This document shows, piece by piece, positions 9,877-18,537 of a stretch of DNA of 64,000 bases. Where the stretch lies: contig CAZBAI010000007.1 in assembly GCA_964490175.1 (NCBI GenBank), positions 8,745 to 72,744 on the forward strand, read 5' to 3'. The notes under the pieces were generated by a model that saw only the letters and a program-made list of their open reading frames with translations, was not told where the DNA came from and did no database searches. Position 1 is the stretch's first letter; every line of letters begins with the position of its first letter. The position numbers were made by a program, and so were the translations under genes. The stretch comes from RGIG3077 sp964490175. GTDB lineage: Bacteria > Bacillota > Clostridia > Oscillospirales > Ruminococcaceae.

Positions 9877-10407
9877 TTAAAAAGCAAAATCACTCACAAT
9901 AACGGTGTATTCACCGCTCAATTTTGCAAAATACAAATAAATTTTATGCGAATCGTAGTCAAGCCAATATGCCTGCTCTATCTGCATATCAAGCACATTC
10001 AGCTCTGATGAAAAATTGTTTTTTTCATTTGTGTTTGAAGATGAATTATACTGATAACCGAAGCCAGCGTCATAAAGCGCATAAAAGGTCATATTCGGAT
10101 AATTTTTCGCAATAAAGCGCTTGGGCGATACCGAGCCGATTTGAAGCAAAGCATAATTCTTTTCGGAATTGTTTTTGTCGGTTTTGCTTTGACTCAGCGT
10201 ATATCCCGCATTCTCGATATTCTCAATGCCGAGCCTTGATATTGCGTTAAGCGAATCGACAAAGTTTGCGGCATTATTCTGCGCATTTTTATTATTCATG
10301 AAAACGCCGAGCACCGCACCGACAATTGCAATCAGCAAAATGCACACCGCAACGATTATATATCTTAGTGATTTGGCATCTTGCTTTTTAACGTTATCCT
10401 TTGCCAT
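9877..10407 (-). CDS. Membrane-anchored protein of unknown function
   Basis: A 176-residue protein: short basic cytoplasmic N-terminus, one membrane segment (about residues 14-36, YIIVAVCILLIAIVGAVLG), then a soluble extracytoplasmic region with no cysteines and an aromatic-rich C-terminal half (AYWLDYDSHKIYLYF). No family recognised. It lies 3 bp after galE and 17 bp before miaB, so it is almost certainly read on the same transcript. Function not assigned. Confidence 0.75.
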   Translation of the reverse strand: MAKDNVKKQDAKSLRYIIVAVCILLIAIVGAVLGVFMNNKNAQNNAANFVDSLNAISRLGIENIENAGYTLSQSKTDKNNSEKNYALLQIGSVSPKRFIAKNYPNMTFYALYDAGFGYQYNSSSNTNEKNNFSSELNVLDMQIEQAYWLDYDSHKIYLYFAKLSGEYTVIVSDFAF

Positions 10408-10410
10408 TGC

Positions 10411-11427
10411 TTATTCCTCCGCATATCCGTTCGGATTTTTCATCTGCCAGCGCCATGAATCGGCACACATATCTTCAAGTGTTTTTTCGGTTTTCCAGCC
10501 CAAAACACGCCGTGCCTTTTCGGGGTTTGCATAATATTCGGGCAAATCGCCGTCACGCCGATTTGTGATAACATACGGAATTTTGATACCATTCACCTTT
10601 TCAAACGCCGTTATAATATCCATAACGCTGTAACCTATGCCCGTTCCGAGATTAAACGCCTCGCAGCCACAGTTTTTCTGCGAATAGCGCAAAGCGGCAA
10701 CGTGACCCTTTGCAAGGTCGCAAACATGAATGTAATCACGCACACCGGTTCCGTCATGCGTGGGATAATCATTGCCGAAAACGCTGAGTTTTTCACGTTT
10801 TTTAACCGCAACCTGCGTTATATACGGCATAAGATTATTCGGAATGCCGTTGGGATTATCGCCGATAAGTCCGCTTTTATGTGCGCCGATGGGATTAAAA
10901 TACCTAAGCAGCACAACGGAAAGTTCTTTATCCGCACAGGCGGCGTCGGCTAAAATATGCTCAATAAACATTTTTGTCCTGCCGTAAGGATTCACGGCAT
11001 CAGTGGGCATATCTTCAACATACTCAACTCTGTCGGCATTGCCGTAAACGGTTGCGGAGGAGCTGAACACAAAACGTTTAACATTATGTTTTTCCATGCA
11101 TTCAAGCAAGCTTAGGGTCGTATCTATATTGTTTCTGTAATACATTGTGGGTTTTTCGCACGACTCGCCCACAGCCTTAAATCCGGCAAAATGAATGACG
11201 GCATCGATATTTTCTTGCGTAAAAAGCTCGTCAAGAAGCTTTACATCGGCAACGTCGATATTATAAAGCGTCGGCATAACGCCGGTTATCTGCTTGATTC
11301 TTTCCAAAACAGCCATGCTCGAATTTGAAAAATCATCGGCAATAACAACATCAAAGCCCGATTCTATAAGCTCAATGCAGGTATGACTGCCGATATATCC
11401 CGCACCGCCCGTAAGCAAAATCTTCAT
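10411..11427 (-). CDS. galE: UDP-glucose 4-epimerase GalE
   Basis: NAD-dependent interconversion of UDP-glucose and UDP-galactose for cell-envelope sugars or galactose use. The 338-residue length equals the classic enzyme. Seen are GGAGYIGSH (NAD-binding Rossmann motif at residues 7-15), the catalytic Ser in SSSATVYG and the YxxxK pair in NPYGRTK, plus RYFNPIGAH and the C-terminal GWKTEKTLEDMCADSWRW. The ATG at 11427 gives the standard MKILLTGGAGYIG start. No other Leloir gene is adjacent, so a precursor role for glycans is likely. It is the first gene of a minus-strand run that reaches the left window edge. Confidence 0.96.
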   Translation of the reverse strand: MKILLTGGAGYIGSHTCIELIESGFDVVIADDFSNSSMAVLERIKQITGVMPTLYNIDVADVKLLDELFTQENIDAVIHFAGFKAVGESCEKPTMYYRNNIDTTLSLLECMEKHNVKRFVFSSSATVYGNADRVEYVEDMPTDAVNPYGRTKMFIEHILADAACADKELSVVLLRYFNPIGAHKSGLIGDNPNGIPNNLMPYITQVAVKKREKLSVFGNDYPTHDGTGVRDYIHVCDLAKGHVAALRYSQKNCGCEAFNLGTGIGYSVMDIITAFEKVNGIKIPYVITNRRDGDLPEYYANPEKARRVLGWKTEKTLEDMCADSWRWQMKNPNGYAEE

Positions 11428-11476
11428 ATAAAAACTTACCTTTCGCATTTAAATTTGACACAAAAATACACAATAT

Positions 11477-11505
11477 ATTATATCAGAACAAAAACAAAAT
11501 TTCAA
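11477..11505 (-). promoter_or_regulatory. Sigma-A-type promoter of galE and downstream genes
   Basis: Minus strand: TTGAAA at 11500-11505, a 17-base spacer, TATAAT at 11477-11482, about 50 bp before the galE start. It probably drives the long galE-to-yggS run. Confidence 0.8.
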
Positions 11506-11524
11506 GAGCTTTTGCAATAAATAT

Positions 11525-11567
11525 AAAAAATCTTCGCACCGCAATGAAGCGAAACGAAGATTTTTTT
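11525..11567 (-). terminator. Rho-independent terminator after mscL
   Basis: Nine-base arms AAATCTTCG (11528-11536) and CGAAGATTT (11555-11563) with T runs on both sides. On the minus strand it ends the pdx-mscL transcript; the T tract on the other side makes it potentially bidirectional. Confidence 0.8.
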
Positions 11568-11574
11568 AAAAGAA

Positions 11575-12063
11575 TCATTCTTTATTTTTAAGCATATCAC
11601 GAATTTCAGCCAAAAGAACTGCCTCATCGGAGGGCTTGGGATCTTCAGCTTTGGGTTCTTCCTTTTTGCGCTTAAATTTGTTGATAAGCTTAACCAGCAT
11701 AAACACGCAAAGCGAAATAAGAAGAAACTGTATTACATATGTAATAAGTGCGCCGTAGCGAATTGCGACTTCATCAACGCCGGGAACGATAACATTGCCT
11801 TCGGCGTCAAGCACCTCGGTAACTCCCTTTGTAAGAACATATTTCATATCGGAAAAATCCCTATCGCCGATGAGATAGCCTATCGGCGGCATGATTATGT
11901 CATTGACGATAGAATTTACAATCGGCGTAAAAGCGTTTGCCATGATTACACCGATAGCCATATCAAGCACATTGCCCCTTGAAATAAACTCTTTAAATTC
12001 GCCGACAATGCCAAGAGTTTTTTTCGCCTCCTCTTTAAGATTGAGCTTTTTGTCCTTTGCCAT
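11575..12063 (-). CDS. mscL: Large-conductance mechanosensitive channel MscL
   Basis: Pore protein that opens under membrane tension and protects from hypo-osmotic lysis. The signature is seen directly: KEFISRGNVLDMAIGVIMANAFTPIVNSIVNDIIMPPIG forms the N-terminal helix and TM1 (quoted here as separate known blocks: EFISRGNVLD, AIGVIMANAF, VNDIIMPPIG), a periplasmic loop, TM2 (ALITYVIQFLLISLCVF) and a charged cytoplasmic helix. At 162 residues it is slightly longer than typical because of a basic N-terminus and an acidic C-terminal tail. The start, behind GGAGGATGTAAAA, lies 29 bp inside the VanZ-like gene. Confidence 0.95.
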   Translation of the reverse strand: MAKDKKLNLKEEAKKTLGIVGEFKEFISRGNVLDMAIGVIMANAFTPIVNSIVNDIIMPPIGYLIGDRDFSDMKYVLTKGVTEVLDAEGNVIVPGVDEVAIRYGALITYVIQFLLISLCVFMLVKLINKFKRKKEEPKAEDPKPSDEAVLLAEIRDMLKNKE

Positions 12064-12568
12064 TTTTACATCCTCCGTAAATTAAAAATTTATGTTTCGA
12101 CAGCGATTTTGCAAAGTGAAACAAAGCTGCCGTAAAAATACCCGAAATAATGCCCGAAGTATCTATCAGCACATCGGCAAGACTGCACGAACGGTTTGAT
12201 GAAAACAACTGATGAAACTCGTCCGAAGCGGCATACAACGTGCAAAACAAAAGCGCAAAAGATATAACCTGCGCAATATCGTCGGTGTGGCGATAGACCG
12301 ACATTGCAAAACAGAATCCCAAAGCGGCATATTCAAGAAAATGCGCAGATTTGCGCAGAATATGCTCAAAGCTTGCGTAAGGCGAAATGCCTCCGCTTTG
12401 CATAAATTCGGCAAAAGCAATATCGGGTTTGCCCAAAAGAAATTCAACAAGTCCCGAGCTTGTGCTTGATGATTCGGCTCCGCTTTGCGCCGAAAATTTG
12501 AAAATCACAAGCATAATAATCACCGTTGCAATGTGCCAAAAATAGTAAACAGGCGATTTTTTATTCAT
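12035..12568 (-). CDS. VanZ-like family membrane protein
   Basis: A 177-residue protein with four predicted membrane segments. The VanZ-family motif is clear: KSAHFLEYAALGF in the middle and YAASDEFHQLF...CSLADVLIDTSG further on, with conserved acidic and histidine residues. VanZ itself confers teicoplanin resistance in enterococci, but most chromosomal relatives have no known role and no van genes are present here. It overlaps the ECF gene by 4 bp (ATGA) upstream and mscL by 29 bp downstream, indicating tight translational coupling. Confidence 0.88.
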   Translation of the reverse strand: MNKKSPVYYFWHIATVIIMLVIFKFSAQSGAESSSTSSGLVEFLLGKPDIAFAEFMQSGGISPYASFEHILRKSAHFLEYAALGFCFAMSVYRHTDDIAQVISFALLFCTLYAASDEFHQLFSSNRSCSLADVLIDTSGIISGIFTAALFHFAKSLSKHKFLIYGGCKNGKGQKAQS

Positions 12569-13059
12569 ATTCTTTTTCCGAATCGGCTTGATTCAAGCAC
12601 CTTGCCCAAAGCAACAAACAAAATTGTTCCGAAAGAAGCCTGCAAAATATTCCCCGGAAGCGTTCTTACAAGTTGAGCGGTAAAATTGCCCCACAATATC
12701 GTATCGGTAAGAATATAACCGACAATGGTGACAACACCCGATAGAATCGAAAACAATACGGTTTTTCGGGTGATTATTTTTTTTGAATCTCTGCAAAAAT
12801 AAAAAACGCATACATTAAGCGATTTTATGATAAAGGTCGGAATTGCATATATTGCATAACCCGATAAAATATCGGAAAGCGCCGCACCGAAAGCGGCGGA
12901 AAAAATGCAGTAAGGGAAAGGCAAAACCATTGCCGCTGTATATATCAAACCGTCGCCGGCGTGAACATAGCCGTTAAAAGTCGGCACATGAATGAATATC
13001 GCAAGGCAAATCAGCGCCGCAAACACGGCAGATTCGGTCATAAGTACAGTTTTTTTCAT
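12565..13059 (-). CDS. ECF transporter S component, probably for vitamin B6
   Basis: A 164-residue integral membrane protein with about five to six helices, of the size and pattern of energy-coupling-factor substrate-binding components: early TESAVFAALICLAIFI with the small-residue helix that contacts the T component, then HAGDGLIYTAAMVLPFPYC. No energising ATPase or T subunit is nearby, as is usual for group II ECF systems. The substrate is inferred from the directly overlapping pyridoxamine kinase gene (4-bp overlap): uptake of a B6 vitamer followed by phosphorylation. Specificity is not proved by any visible residue. Confidence 0.8.
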   Translation of the reverse strand: MKKTVLMTESAVFAALICLAIFIHVPTFNGYVHAGDGLIYTAAMVLPFPYCIFSAAFGAALSDILSGYAIYAIPTFIIKSLNVCVFYFCRDSKKIITRKTVLFSILSGVVTIVGYILTDTILWGNFTAQLVRTLPGNILQASFGTILFVALGKVLESSRFGKRI

Positions 13060-13892
13060 AACATATCCTCCAATTGATTTAAAAGTGGCTCAAAAATCAC
13101 GCCGTTTGCAAGATTTTGTTTCATGCCAAGCGTATATTGTGTTGCTTTTGATATAAAGCTTGACGCCGCCTCAACAGAAAACCGCAGACTTTTGCCGCAA
13201 ATCAAAAAAGCGGTTACAATCGAAGAAAAAATATCGCCCGTTCCGCTGAAAACGTTGTCTGTTCTATGCACAGGGCAAATATGTTCGTCATCATCATCTG
13301 CGACAAAATTTACAATACTGTCATTACGTCTTATTCCCGTAATTACAACGGATTTTGCTCCAAGCCCTTTCAATTCGGCGCAAAGATTGCGGCAAAATTC
13401 ATCCGAAATCGCATCGCCGCAATATTCGGTATCGGTCAAAAAGCACGCTTCGGTGACATTCGGCGTAATCACATCGGCAACGGCGACAAGCGATTTAAGC
13501 GCTTTGCACATTTGCTTAGTATATGTCGAATACAGCCTGCCGTTATCTCCCATTACGGTATCGACCACAACGAGCGGCGTCTTTTGTTGAGCTGCTTTGT
13601 GACGTTCAATAAAGCTTTTCACAACGGATATTTGCGAATCAGAGCCTAAGAAACCGGTGTAAATTCCGTCAAAGCATAAATCATTCCAAGATTGCAAAAA
13701 CGGCTCAAGCGATGATGAAAGATCGGTAAAATGAAAATTTTCAAAGCCGCTATGCTTGGAAAAAACCGCAGTCGGTGCGGCACAGGGCTGAACACCGCAA
13801 ACGGAAAGTATTGAAATTGCAGTTGAAAGCGAGCATCTTCCATAGCCGGACAAATCGTTTATGCAAGCAACTTTAGGAACATAATGCGTCAT
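13056..13892 (-). CDS. Pyridoxamine/pyridoxal kinase (PdxK/PdxY type)
   Basis: A 278-residue ribokinase-fold enzyme that phosphorylates a B6 vitamer to the coenzyme form. Family features: INDLSGYGRCSLSTAISILS at the N-terminus (substrate lid region), VVVDTVMGDNG, ITPNVTEACFLT and the anion-hole/catalytic NVFSGTGDIFSS with the catalytic Asp. It heads an operon with an ECF S component; together with the PLP-homeostasis protein at the left edge the window holds two B6-related genes. The ATG at 13892 is preceded by GGGAGG. Confidence 0.9.
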   Translation of the reverse strand: MTHYVPKVACINDLSGYGRCSLSTAISILSVCGVQPCAAPTAVFSKHSGFENFHFTDLSSSLEPFLQSWNDLCFDGIYTGFLGSDSQISVVKSFIERHKAAQQKTPLVVVDTVMGDNGRLYSTYTKQMCKALKSLVAVADVITPNVTEACFLTDTEYCGDAISDEFCRNLCAELKGLGAKSVVITGIRRNDSIVNFVADDDDEHICPVHRTDNVFSGTGDIFSSIVTAFLICGKSLRFSVEAASSFISKATQYTLGMKQNLANGVIFEPLLNQLEDML

Positions 13893-13920
13893 TTTCTACT
13901 CAGCCTCCCAACATCACTAT

Positions 13921-13949
13921 ATTATACAACCGATTGAAATATTTTGCAA
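13921..13949 (-). promoter_or_regulatory. Promoter of the pyridoxamine kinase-ECF-vanZ-mscL operon
   Basis: Minus strand: TTGCAA at 13944-13949, 17-base spacer, TATAAT at 13921-13926, about 30 bp before the kinase start. Confidence 0.8.
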
Positions 13950-14229
13950 GTGCAATTGTGAGATTCATAATTAAACATTATATTGCTAAAATTTTATCTA
14001 TTCGACAATGGGTATATAACGTTAATTTTTTATTCTTAAATTTACATATTAAATTTAATATTCAACCGTTTTTCAAGAAAGCAAGTCCCGAAATTGCTTT
14101 GCTTTTCAACGTTTTCAACAGAGATTTCAACAAAATATTGATATTACAAAGCGTATATAAGCAAATCAATGCGAATATAGATTTACGGACAAAGCTTTTT
14201 TAACAAAAAAACAAACGGGAGGACAGTCG
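13950..14229 (+). other. AT-rich intergenic stretch before the P-type ATPase
   Basis: No gene seen. TTGTGA, 17 bases and TATATT starting near 13959 could be a weak plus promoter. A 7-bp hairpin AAAGCAA/TTGCTTT at 14078-14100 followed by a T-rich stretch could act as a weak terminator or attenuator. A ribosome binding site GGGAGG stands before the ATPase. Confidence 0.4.
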
Positions 14230-16857
14230 ATGAAGGAATACAAAGGTTTGAGCGAAGCGCAGGCGCAAAGAAAACTTAAAGAAAACGGCGAAAACATCAT
14301 TGAATCGGGCAAAAAAAGCCGACCGCTTTTGATATTCGCAAACCAATTTCGTGATATTATGGTGATGATTTTGCTTATAGCCACGGCGATTTCGCTGGTA
14401 CTCGGCGATTTTTTCGACAGCATAACCATAATTGCAATTGTGCTGATGAATGCGATTTTAGGATTTATTCAAGAATATCGAACCGAAAAAACGCTTGAAA
14501 AGCTAAAAGAGCTTGCCGCACCCGAGGCAAGTGTTATCAGAGATACAAAATTGCGCAAAATCCCCGCAAAAGAATTGGTTTGCGGCGATATTATTCTTTT
14601 GCGTTGCGGCGATAAAATTCCGGCAGACTGCGTTGTGCTGCAAAGTGCCGATTTATTTTCCGATGAATCGCCGCTGACGGGCGAAAGCGTGCCATCACAC
14701 AAGGAAAACGGAAAAATGACCCACACCGACAATTCTCTTGCGCAAAGCTGTGTGCTGTATTCGGGGTGCAGTATCACCAAAGGAAAATGCGTTGCCATGG
14801 TAATCGCCACGGGCAAAAACACGCAGATGGGCGCTATTTCGACAATGATTGACGACATTGCTCCGATTAAAACTCCACTTCAAATCAGGTTGGGCGAATT
14901 GGGAAAAACACTCGCATTCATCTGTATCGGCGTTTGCGTTGCCGTATTTACAGCCGGAATATTAAGGGGCGAACCGGTGTTTGATATGCTGATGACGGGT
15001 ATTTCAATAGCAATTGCCGCAATTCCCGAAGGACTTCCGGCAACGGTTACAATAGCTCTTGCTTTGGCGGTGAATCGAATGCTAAAGCAAAAGGCGCTTG
15101 TAAACAAACTCCACAGCGTGGAAACGCTCGGCTGTACATCTGTAATCTGCACGGACAAAACCGGCACGCTGACCATGAATAAAATGTGTGTAAAGCACAT
15201 TATAACGGCACAGCATGAATATAACTTCAGCGGAAACGGATATTCGGCAAACGGCAAAATTACATTAAACGGCGAAGAAATCAGCGGCAAGGATTATGCC
15301 GATTTAACACAAGTCCTCAAATGTGCCGTGATTTGCTCATCATCAAAAATCGAAAAGCAAAGCGGTGACGATTGCTATCGGGCATCGGGCGACCCGACTG
15401 AAATTGCCATGCTGATTGCCGCCGCCAAAGGCTCAATAACCTCTGCGCTTACAGATAGTTTATACAAAAAAACCGATGAAATTGCGTTTGACAGCAAGCG
15501 AAAGCGAATGACTGTACTTTGCAAATCCGCAAGCGGCATTGCGGTTTCGTTTACAAAAGGTGCATTTGATATTATTTTTTCCGATTGTGATTATTATATG
15601 GAGGATTCACATATCAGGAAAATGACCCCAAAGCTTCGTTTGCAAATCGAAAACGCCGTAAATTCATACACATCACAAGGCTTAAGGGTTTTACTCTTGG
15701 CACAAAAATTTGACGAAAACAAATCAAGCTGTGAAAAATCGATGATATTTTTAGGTGCCGCAGCCATGCTTGATCCGCCCAGAGCAGAAGTAAAAACCGC
15801 CATTGCAAAATGTAAAAAGGCACACATCAAAACCGTTATGATAACCGGCGACCATTATCTGACGGCAAAATCGATTGCCAAGATGATTGGGCTTTGCGGC
15901 GAAAACGGCGTTGTTGTAACAGGCAATGAGCTTGAAAATTTGAGCGACGAAAAGCTTTGCGATATAATCGAAAACGTTGATATATTTGCAAGGGTTGCGC
16001 CTTCGCACAAGCTGAGAATCGTTCGTGCGTTTAAGTCGAAAGGTCACATTGTTACAATGACGGGCGACGGAATCAATGACGCACCTGCTGTGAAAGAAGC
16101 CGACGTCGGCGTTGCCATGGGCATAAGCGGAACGGACGTAACACGTGAAGCGGCAGATGTTGTTTTGCTTGATGATAATTTTTCAACGCTTGTAAACGCC
16201 GTTAGCGAGGGCAGAGGGATTTATGCCAACATACGCAAATTTGTGCGTTATCTTCTTTCCTGCAATATCGGCGAAGTGATTACAATGTTTGTCGGTATAC
16301 TTATGGGAATGCCGATAGTGCTGCTGCCTGTTCAACTGCTGCTTGTAAATCTCGTAACCGACGGCTTACCCGCAATCGCCTTAGGACTTGAAGAAACCGA
16401 GAAAAATATAATGAATAAAAAGCCCAGAAAAAGCGATGAAAGCTTTTTCGCAAACTCTTTGGCTTCAAAAATCGCTTTCAGAGGGATTTTTATCGGGCTG
16501 TGCACGTTAGGGTGTTTTTCATATGTTTTATCGCATTCGGCAACTATCGAGCAAGCACGCACCTGTGCGATGATAACGCTTGTTTTTTCTCAGCTTATAC
16601 ACGTTTTTGAATGTAAATCCGAAACAGGCGGCATATTTTCCGTAAACTATTTAAATAACAAAATGTTGATTCTTGCGGTTTTGCTGTCATCTTTAATGCT
16701 GATTTGCGCACTGCTCATTCCGCAAATGCAAATCATATTCGGCTTTGCAAATTTGAGTGTGCATCTTTGGCGGATATCACTTGCCTTTGCATTTGCCGTG
16801 CCGGTACTTTCGGGAATCGTAAATCGGACAAAAAGCAAAATCATTAAGCGCTCTTGA
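14230..16857 (+). CDS. Calcium-transporting-type P-type ATPase
   Basis: An 875-residue P2A-like ATPase that exports a cation, most likely Ca2+, at the cost of ATP. Order of motifs: N-terminal cation-ATPase domain, TM1-2, actuator loop TGES (150-153), TM3-4 with PEGLP (266-270), phosphorylation site CTDKTGT (Asp309), nucleotide-binding domain with FTKGAFD, MITGDHYLTA, TGDGINDAP, then six C-terminal helices including NLVTDGLPAIALGLE, which is typical of SERCA/PMCA-like bacterial pumps. Start ATG follows GGGAGGACAGTCG. It is transcribed alone and converges on the flippase gene. Confidence 0.93.
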   Translation: MKEYKGLSEAQAQRKLKENGENIIESGKKSRPLLIFANQFRDIMVMILLIATAISLVLGDFFDSITIIAIVLMNAILGFIQEYRTEKTLEKLKELAAPEASVIRDTKLRKIPAKELVCGDIILLRCGDKIPADCVVLQSADLFSDESPLTGESVPSHKENGKMTHTDNSLAQSCVLYSGCSITKGKCVAMVIATGKNTQMGAISTMIDDIAPIKTPLQIRLGELGKTLAFICIGVCVAVFTAGILRGEPVFDMLMTGISIAIAAIPEGLPATVTIALALAVNRMLKQKALVNKLHSVETLGCTSVICTDKTGTLTMNKMCVKHIITAQHEYNFSGNGYSANGKITLNGEEISGKDYADLTQVLKCAVICSSSKIEKQSGDDCYRASGDPTEIAMLIAAAKGSITSALTDSLYKKTDEIAFDSKRKRMTVLCKSASGIAVSFTKGAFDIIFSDCDYYMEDSHIRKMTPKLRLQIENAVNSYTSQGLRVLLLAQKFDENKSSCEKSMIFLGAAAMLDPPRAEVKTAIAKCKKAHIKTVMITGDHYLTAKSIAKMIGLCGENGVVVTGNELENLSDEKLCDIIENVDIFARVAPSHKLRIVRAFKSKGHIVTMTGDGINDAPAVKEADVGVAMGISGTDVTREAADVVLLDDNFSTLVNAVSEGRGIYANIRKFVRYLLSCNIGEVITMFVGILMGMPIVLLPVQLLLVNLVTDGLPAIALGLEETEKNIMNKKPRKSDESFFANSLASKIAFRGIFIGLCTLGCFSYVLSHSATIEQARTCAMITLVFSQLIHVFECKSETGGIFSVNYLNNKMLILAVLLSSLMLICALLIPQMQIIFGFANLSVHLWRISLAFAFAVPVLSGIVNRTKSKIIKRS

Positions 16858-16873
16858 AATCAATCAAGAGCGC
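16848..16873 (+). terminator. Hairpin covering both convergent stop codons
   Basis: Ten-base perfect arms GCGCTCTTGA (16848-16857) and TCAAGAGCGC (16864-16873). The stop codon of the plus-strand ATPase lies in the left arm, and the minus-strand flippase stop lies at 16860-16862 in the loop. No strong T tract follows, so termination efficiency is uncertain. Confidence 0.55.
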
Positions 16874-18392
16874 CGTTAATTTGCAAATTCTTTTGCCGCA
16901 AGCGTAAATTCGAGCTTTTGCGCAATATCACTTTTTCCGCAAAAACGTACATAATCACATACATAAACAGTGAAAACGCAACAAATACCGCAATGCCGAT
17001 TAGAGGGTTTTCAAAGACGATTTTTGAAAAAACGGCATTTGTCAGCCCGACCGACATCAGCGAAAGCGCAAGCGGCAAAACGATATATTCAAGCGGCTTT
17101 ATCGACATTGCCTTATTCATATTCAGCATAACGATTCGGGCGAAATTTCCGCAAATGTTGCTAAATGCATATGATATAATCACGCCGCTAAAACCCATTA
17201 GCGGAACACAAACAAGCAAAAGCGATATACGCACAACATACTCGGCAAGATAATTCACCGAAGAGAACCCGTGCTTGCCCATACCCTTGATAATCGCTTC
17301 GAGAATAATTTCAAGATATATAAAAGGTATTATCGGGCAAAGCAGACAAAGCGTTTTGCCCGCAAGCGACTCATTCGATATTATACCGGCAAGCTGATTA
17401 CCCTTAAAATATATCACACAGGTAATGAAAATCGAATATGTCAAGGTGATTTTTGCGGATTTACCCGTCAAAGCTTTGACTTCTTCGGTTTTGTTTTTGC
17501 CCAAAGACCGTGAAATTTCCGGAAGGATTATCGAAGCAAGGCTTGTTATCACGCATGACGGAAAAAACAGTATCGGCAAAACAATCGCCTCGAAAATGCC
17601 GAATTTTGACAGCGCATCATTCATGTTGCTTCCCGATTGGCGCAATGTCAAAGGCATTAAAAAATCGTTTGCACTGCTCAAAAACGCACAAACATAGCTG
17701 TTAAGCATAATCGGCACACAAAGCCGTATAAACTTTGCAAAGCTCATTGAGGCGCGTGCGTTGCATTTTTCGCATTTAATTTTTTTCAAAAAAAGCATCA
17801 AAATCAGCGAAACGCACTCGCCGCATATGGTGCTGATTGCTATGGAAGAATAAATATCCGATTTGTTTTCCTCAACCGAAAACTGCACAAAAAACATTAA
17901 AACGCCGCTTTTGACGAGAAATTCGCAGATATCGGCGAAAGCCGGTATATACTGCATACGTTGGCTGTTAAAATACCCTTTATATGCCGCCGAAATACTT
18001 GATATCGGCAAGCCGCACAACAGCAGCATTACAGCTTTTTTTGAAAGCGAAGTTTTCAATCTTGCCAAGATATAATCGCAAAGCAGTGCCGTGCCGACAC
18101 AGGTAATTGCCGTAATGCTCAGCGAAAACACAAGCGCATAGCGCAAAACGGCGTCACAGTTTCCGCAAAGCCCATCTTCCGCCGCACCAAGCCGACTTGT
18201 TGTAACAAAAACATTTGCGCTTGCGATTATGCAAAGCAGCCCGTAAAATGTTCCGAGCAGTGAAACCGAGCCTACCGTTGCCGCCCCGAGCCGACGTGTA
18301 ATGCAAACATTTACAACCAAGCCGAGCAGCTGCATTGATATATTTACAGCCGTCAGAAAAACCACATTTTTTGTAATTGTCTTACTGTTCAT
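16860..18392 (-). CDS. SpoVB/MurJ-like polysaccharide flippase (MOP superfamily)
   Basis: A 510-residue membrane protein with about 14 helices, of the MATE/MOP flippase type that moves lipid-linked oligosaccharides across the membrane. The opening (FLTAVNISMQLLGLVVNVCITRR in parts, then GAATVGSVSLLGT) and the central KGYFNSQRMQYIPAFADICE match the SpoVB subgroup, which acts in spore cortex precursor transport in Bacillus. Function in cortex synthesis here is inference. Start ATG at 18392 has AGGAG ten bases upstream; an upstream ATG three codons earlier sits too close to that site. Confidence 0.85.
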   Translation of the reverse strand: MNSKTITKNVVFLTAVNISMQLLGLVVNVCITRRLGAATVGSVSLLGTFYGLLCIIASANVFVTTSRLGAAEDGLCGNCDAVLRYALVFSLSITAITCVGTALLCDYILARLKTSLSKKAVMLLLCGLPISSISAAYKGYFNSQRMQYIPAFADICEFLVKSGVLMFFVQFSVEENKSDIYSSIAISTICGECVSLILMLFLKKIKCEKCNARASMSFAKFIRLCVPIMLNSYVCAFLSSANDFLMPLTLRQSGSNMNDALSKFGIFEAIVLPILFFPSCVITSLASIILPEISRSLGKNKTEEVKALTGKSAKITLTYSIFITCVIYFKGNQLAGIISNESLAGKTLCLLCPIIPFIYLEIILEAIIKGMGKHGFSSVNYLAEYVVRISLLLVCVPLMGFSGVIISYAFSNICGNFARIVMLNMNKAMSIKPLEYIVLPLALSLMSVGLTNAVFSKIVFENPLIGIAVFVAFSLFMYVIMYVFAEKVILRKSSNLRLRQKNLQINGALD

Positions 18393-18493
18393 CAAACGCA
18401 TTCTCCTCACCGATAGTATTCCTTAAATAATATTAAAGGCAAAAAAATATTATGCAATTTGTGAAGATATCAGCTTATGTTTTCTTTCGGCGA

Positions 18494-18532
18494 TAAAAAA
18501 ATCTCCGACATAATCAGTAACATCGGAGATTT
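18494..18532 (-). terminator. Terminator of the signal-peptidase-like gene
   Basis: Arms AAATCTCCGA (18499-18508) and TCGGAGATTT (18523-18532); on the minus strand followed by TTTTT, directly after the stop at 18538. Confidence 0.85.
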
Positions 18533-18537
18533 GAATG

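Noticed and set aside
13934..14203. Plus-strand frame of 89 codons before the P-type ATPase
   Set aside because: AT-rich intergenic DNA translated into Ile/Asn/Phe/Lys-rich sequence; overlaps the divergent pyridoxamine kinase promoter.
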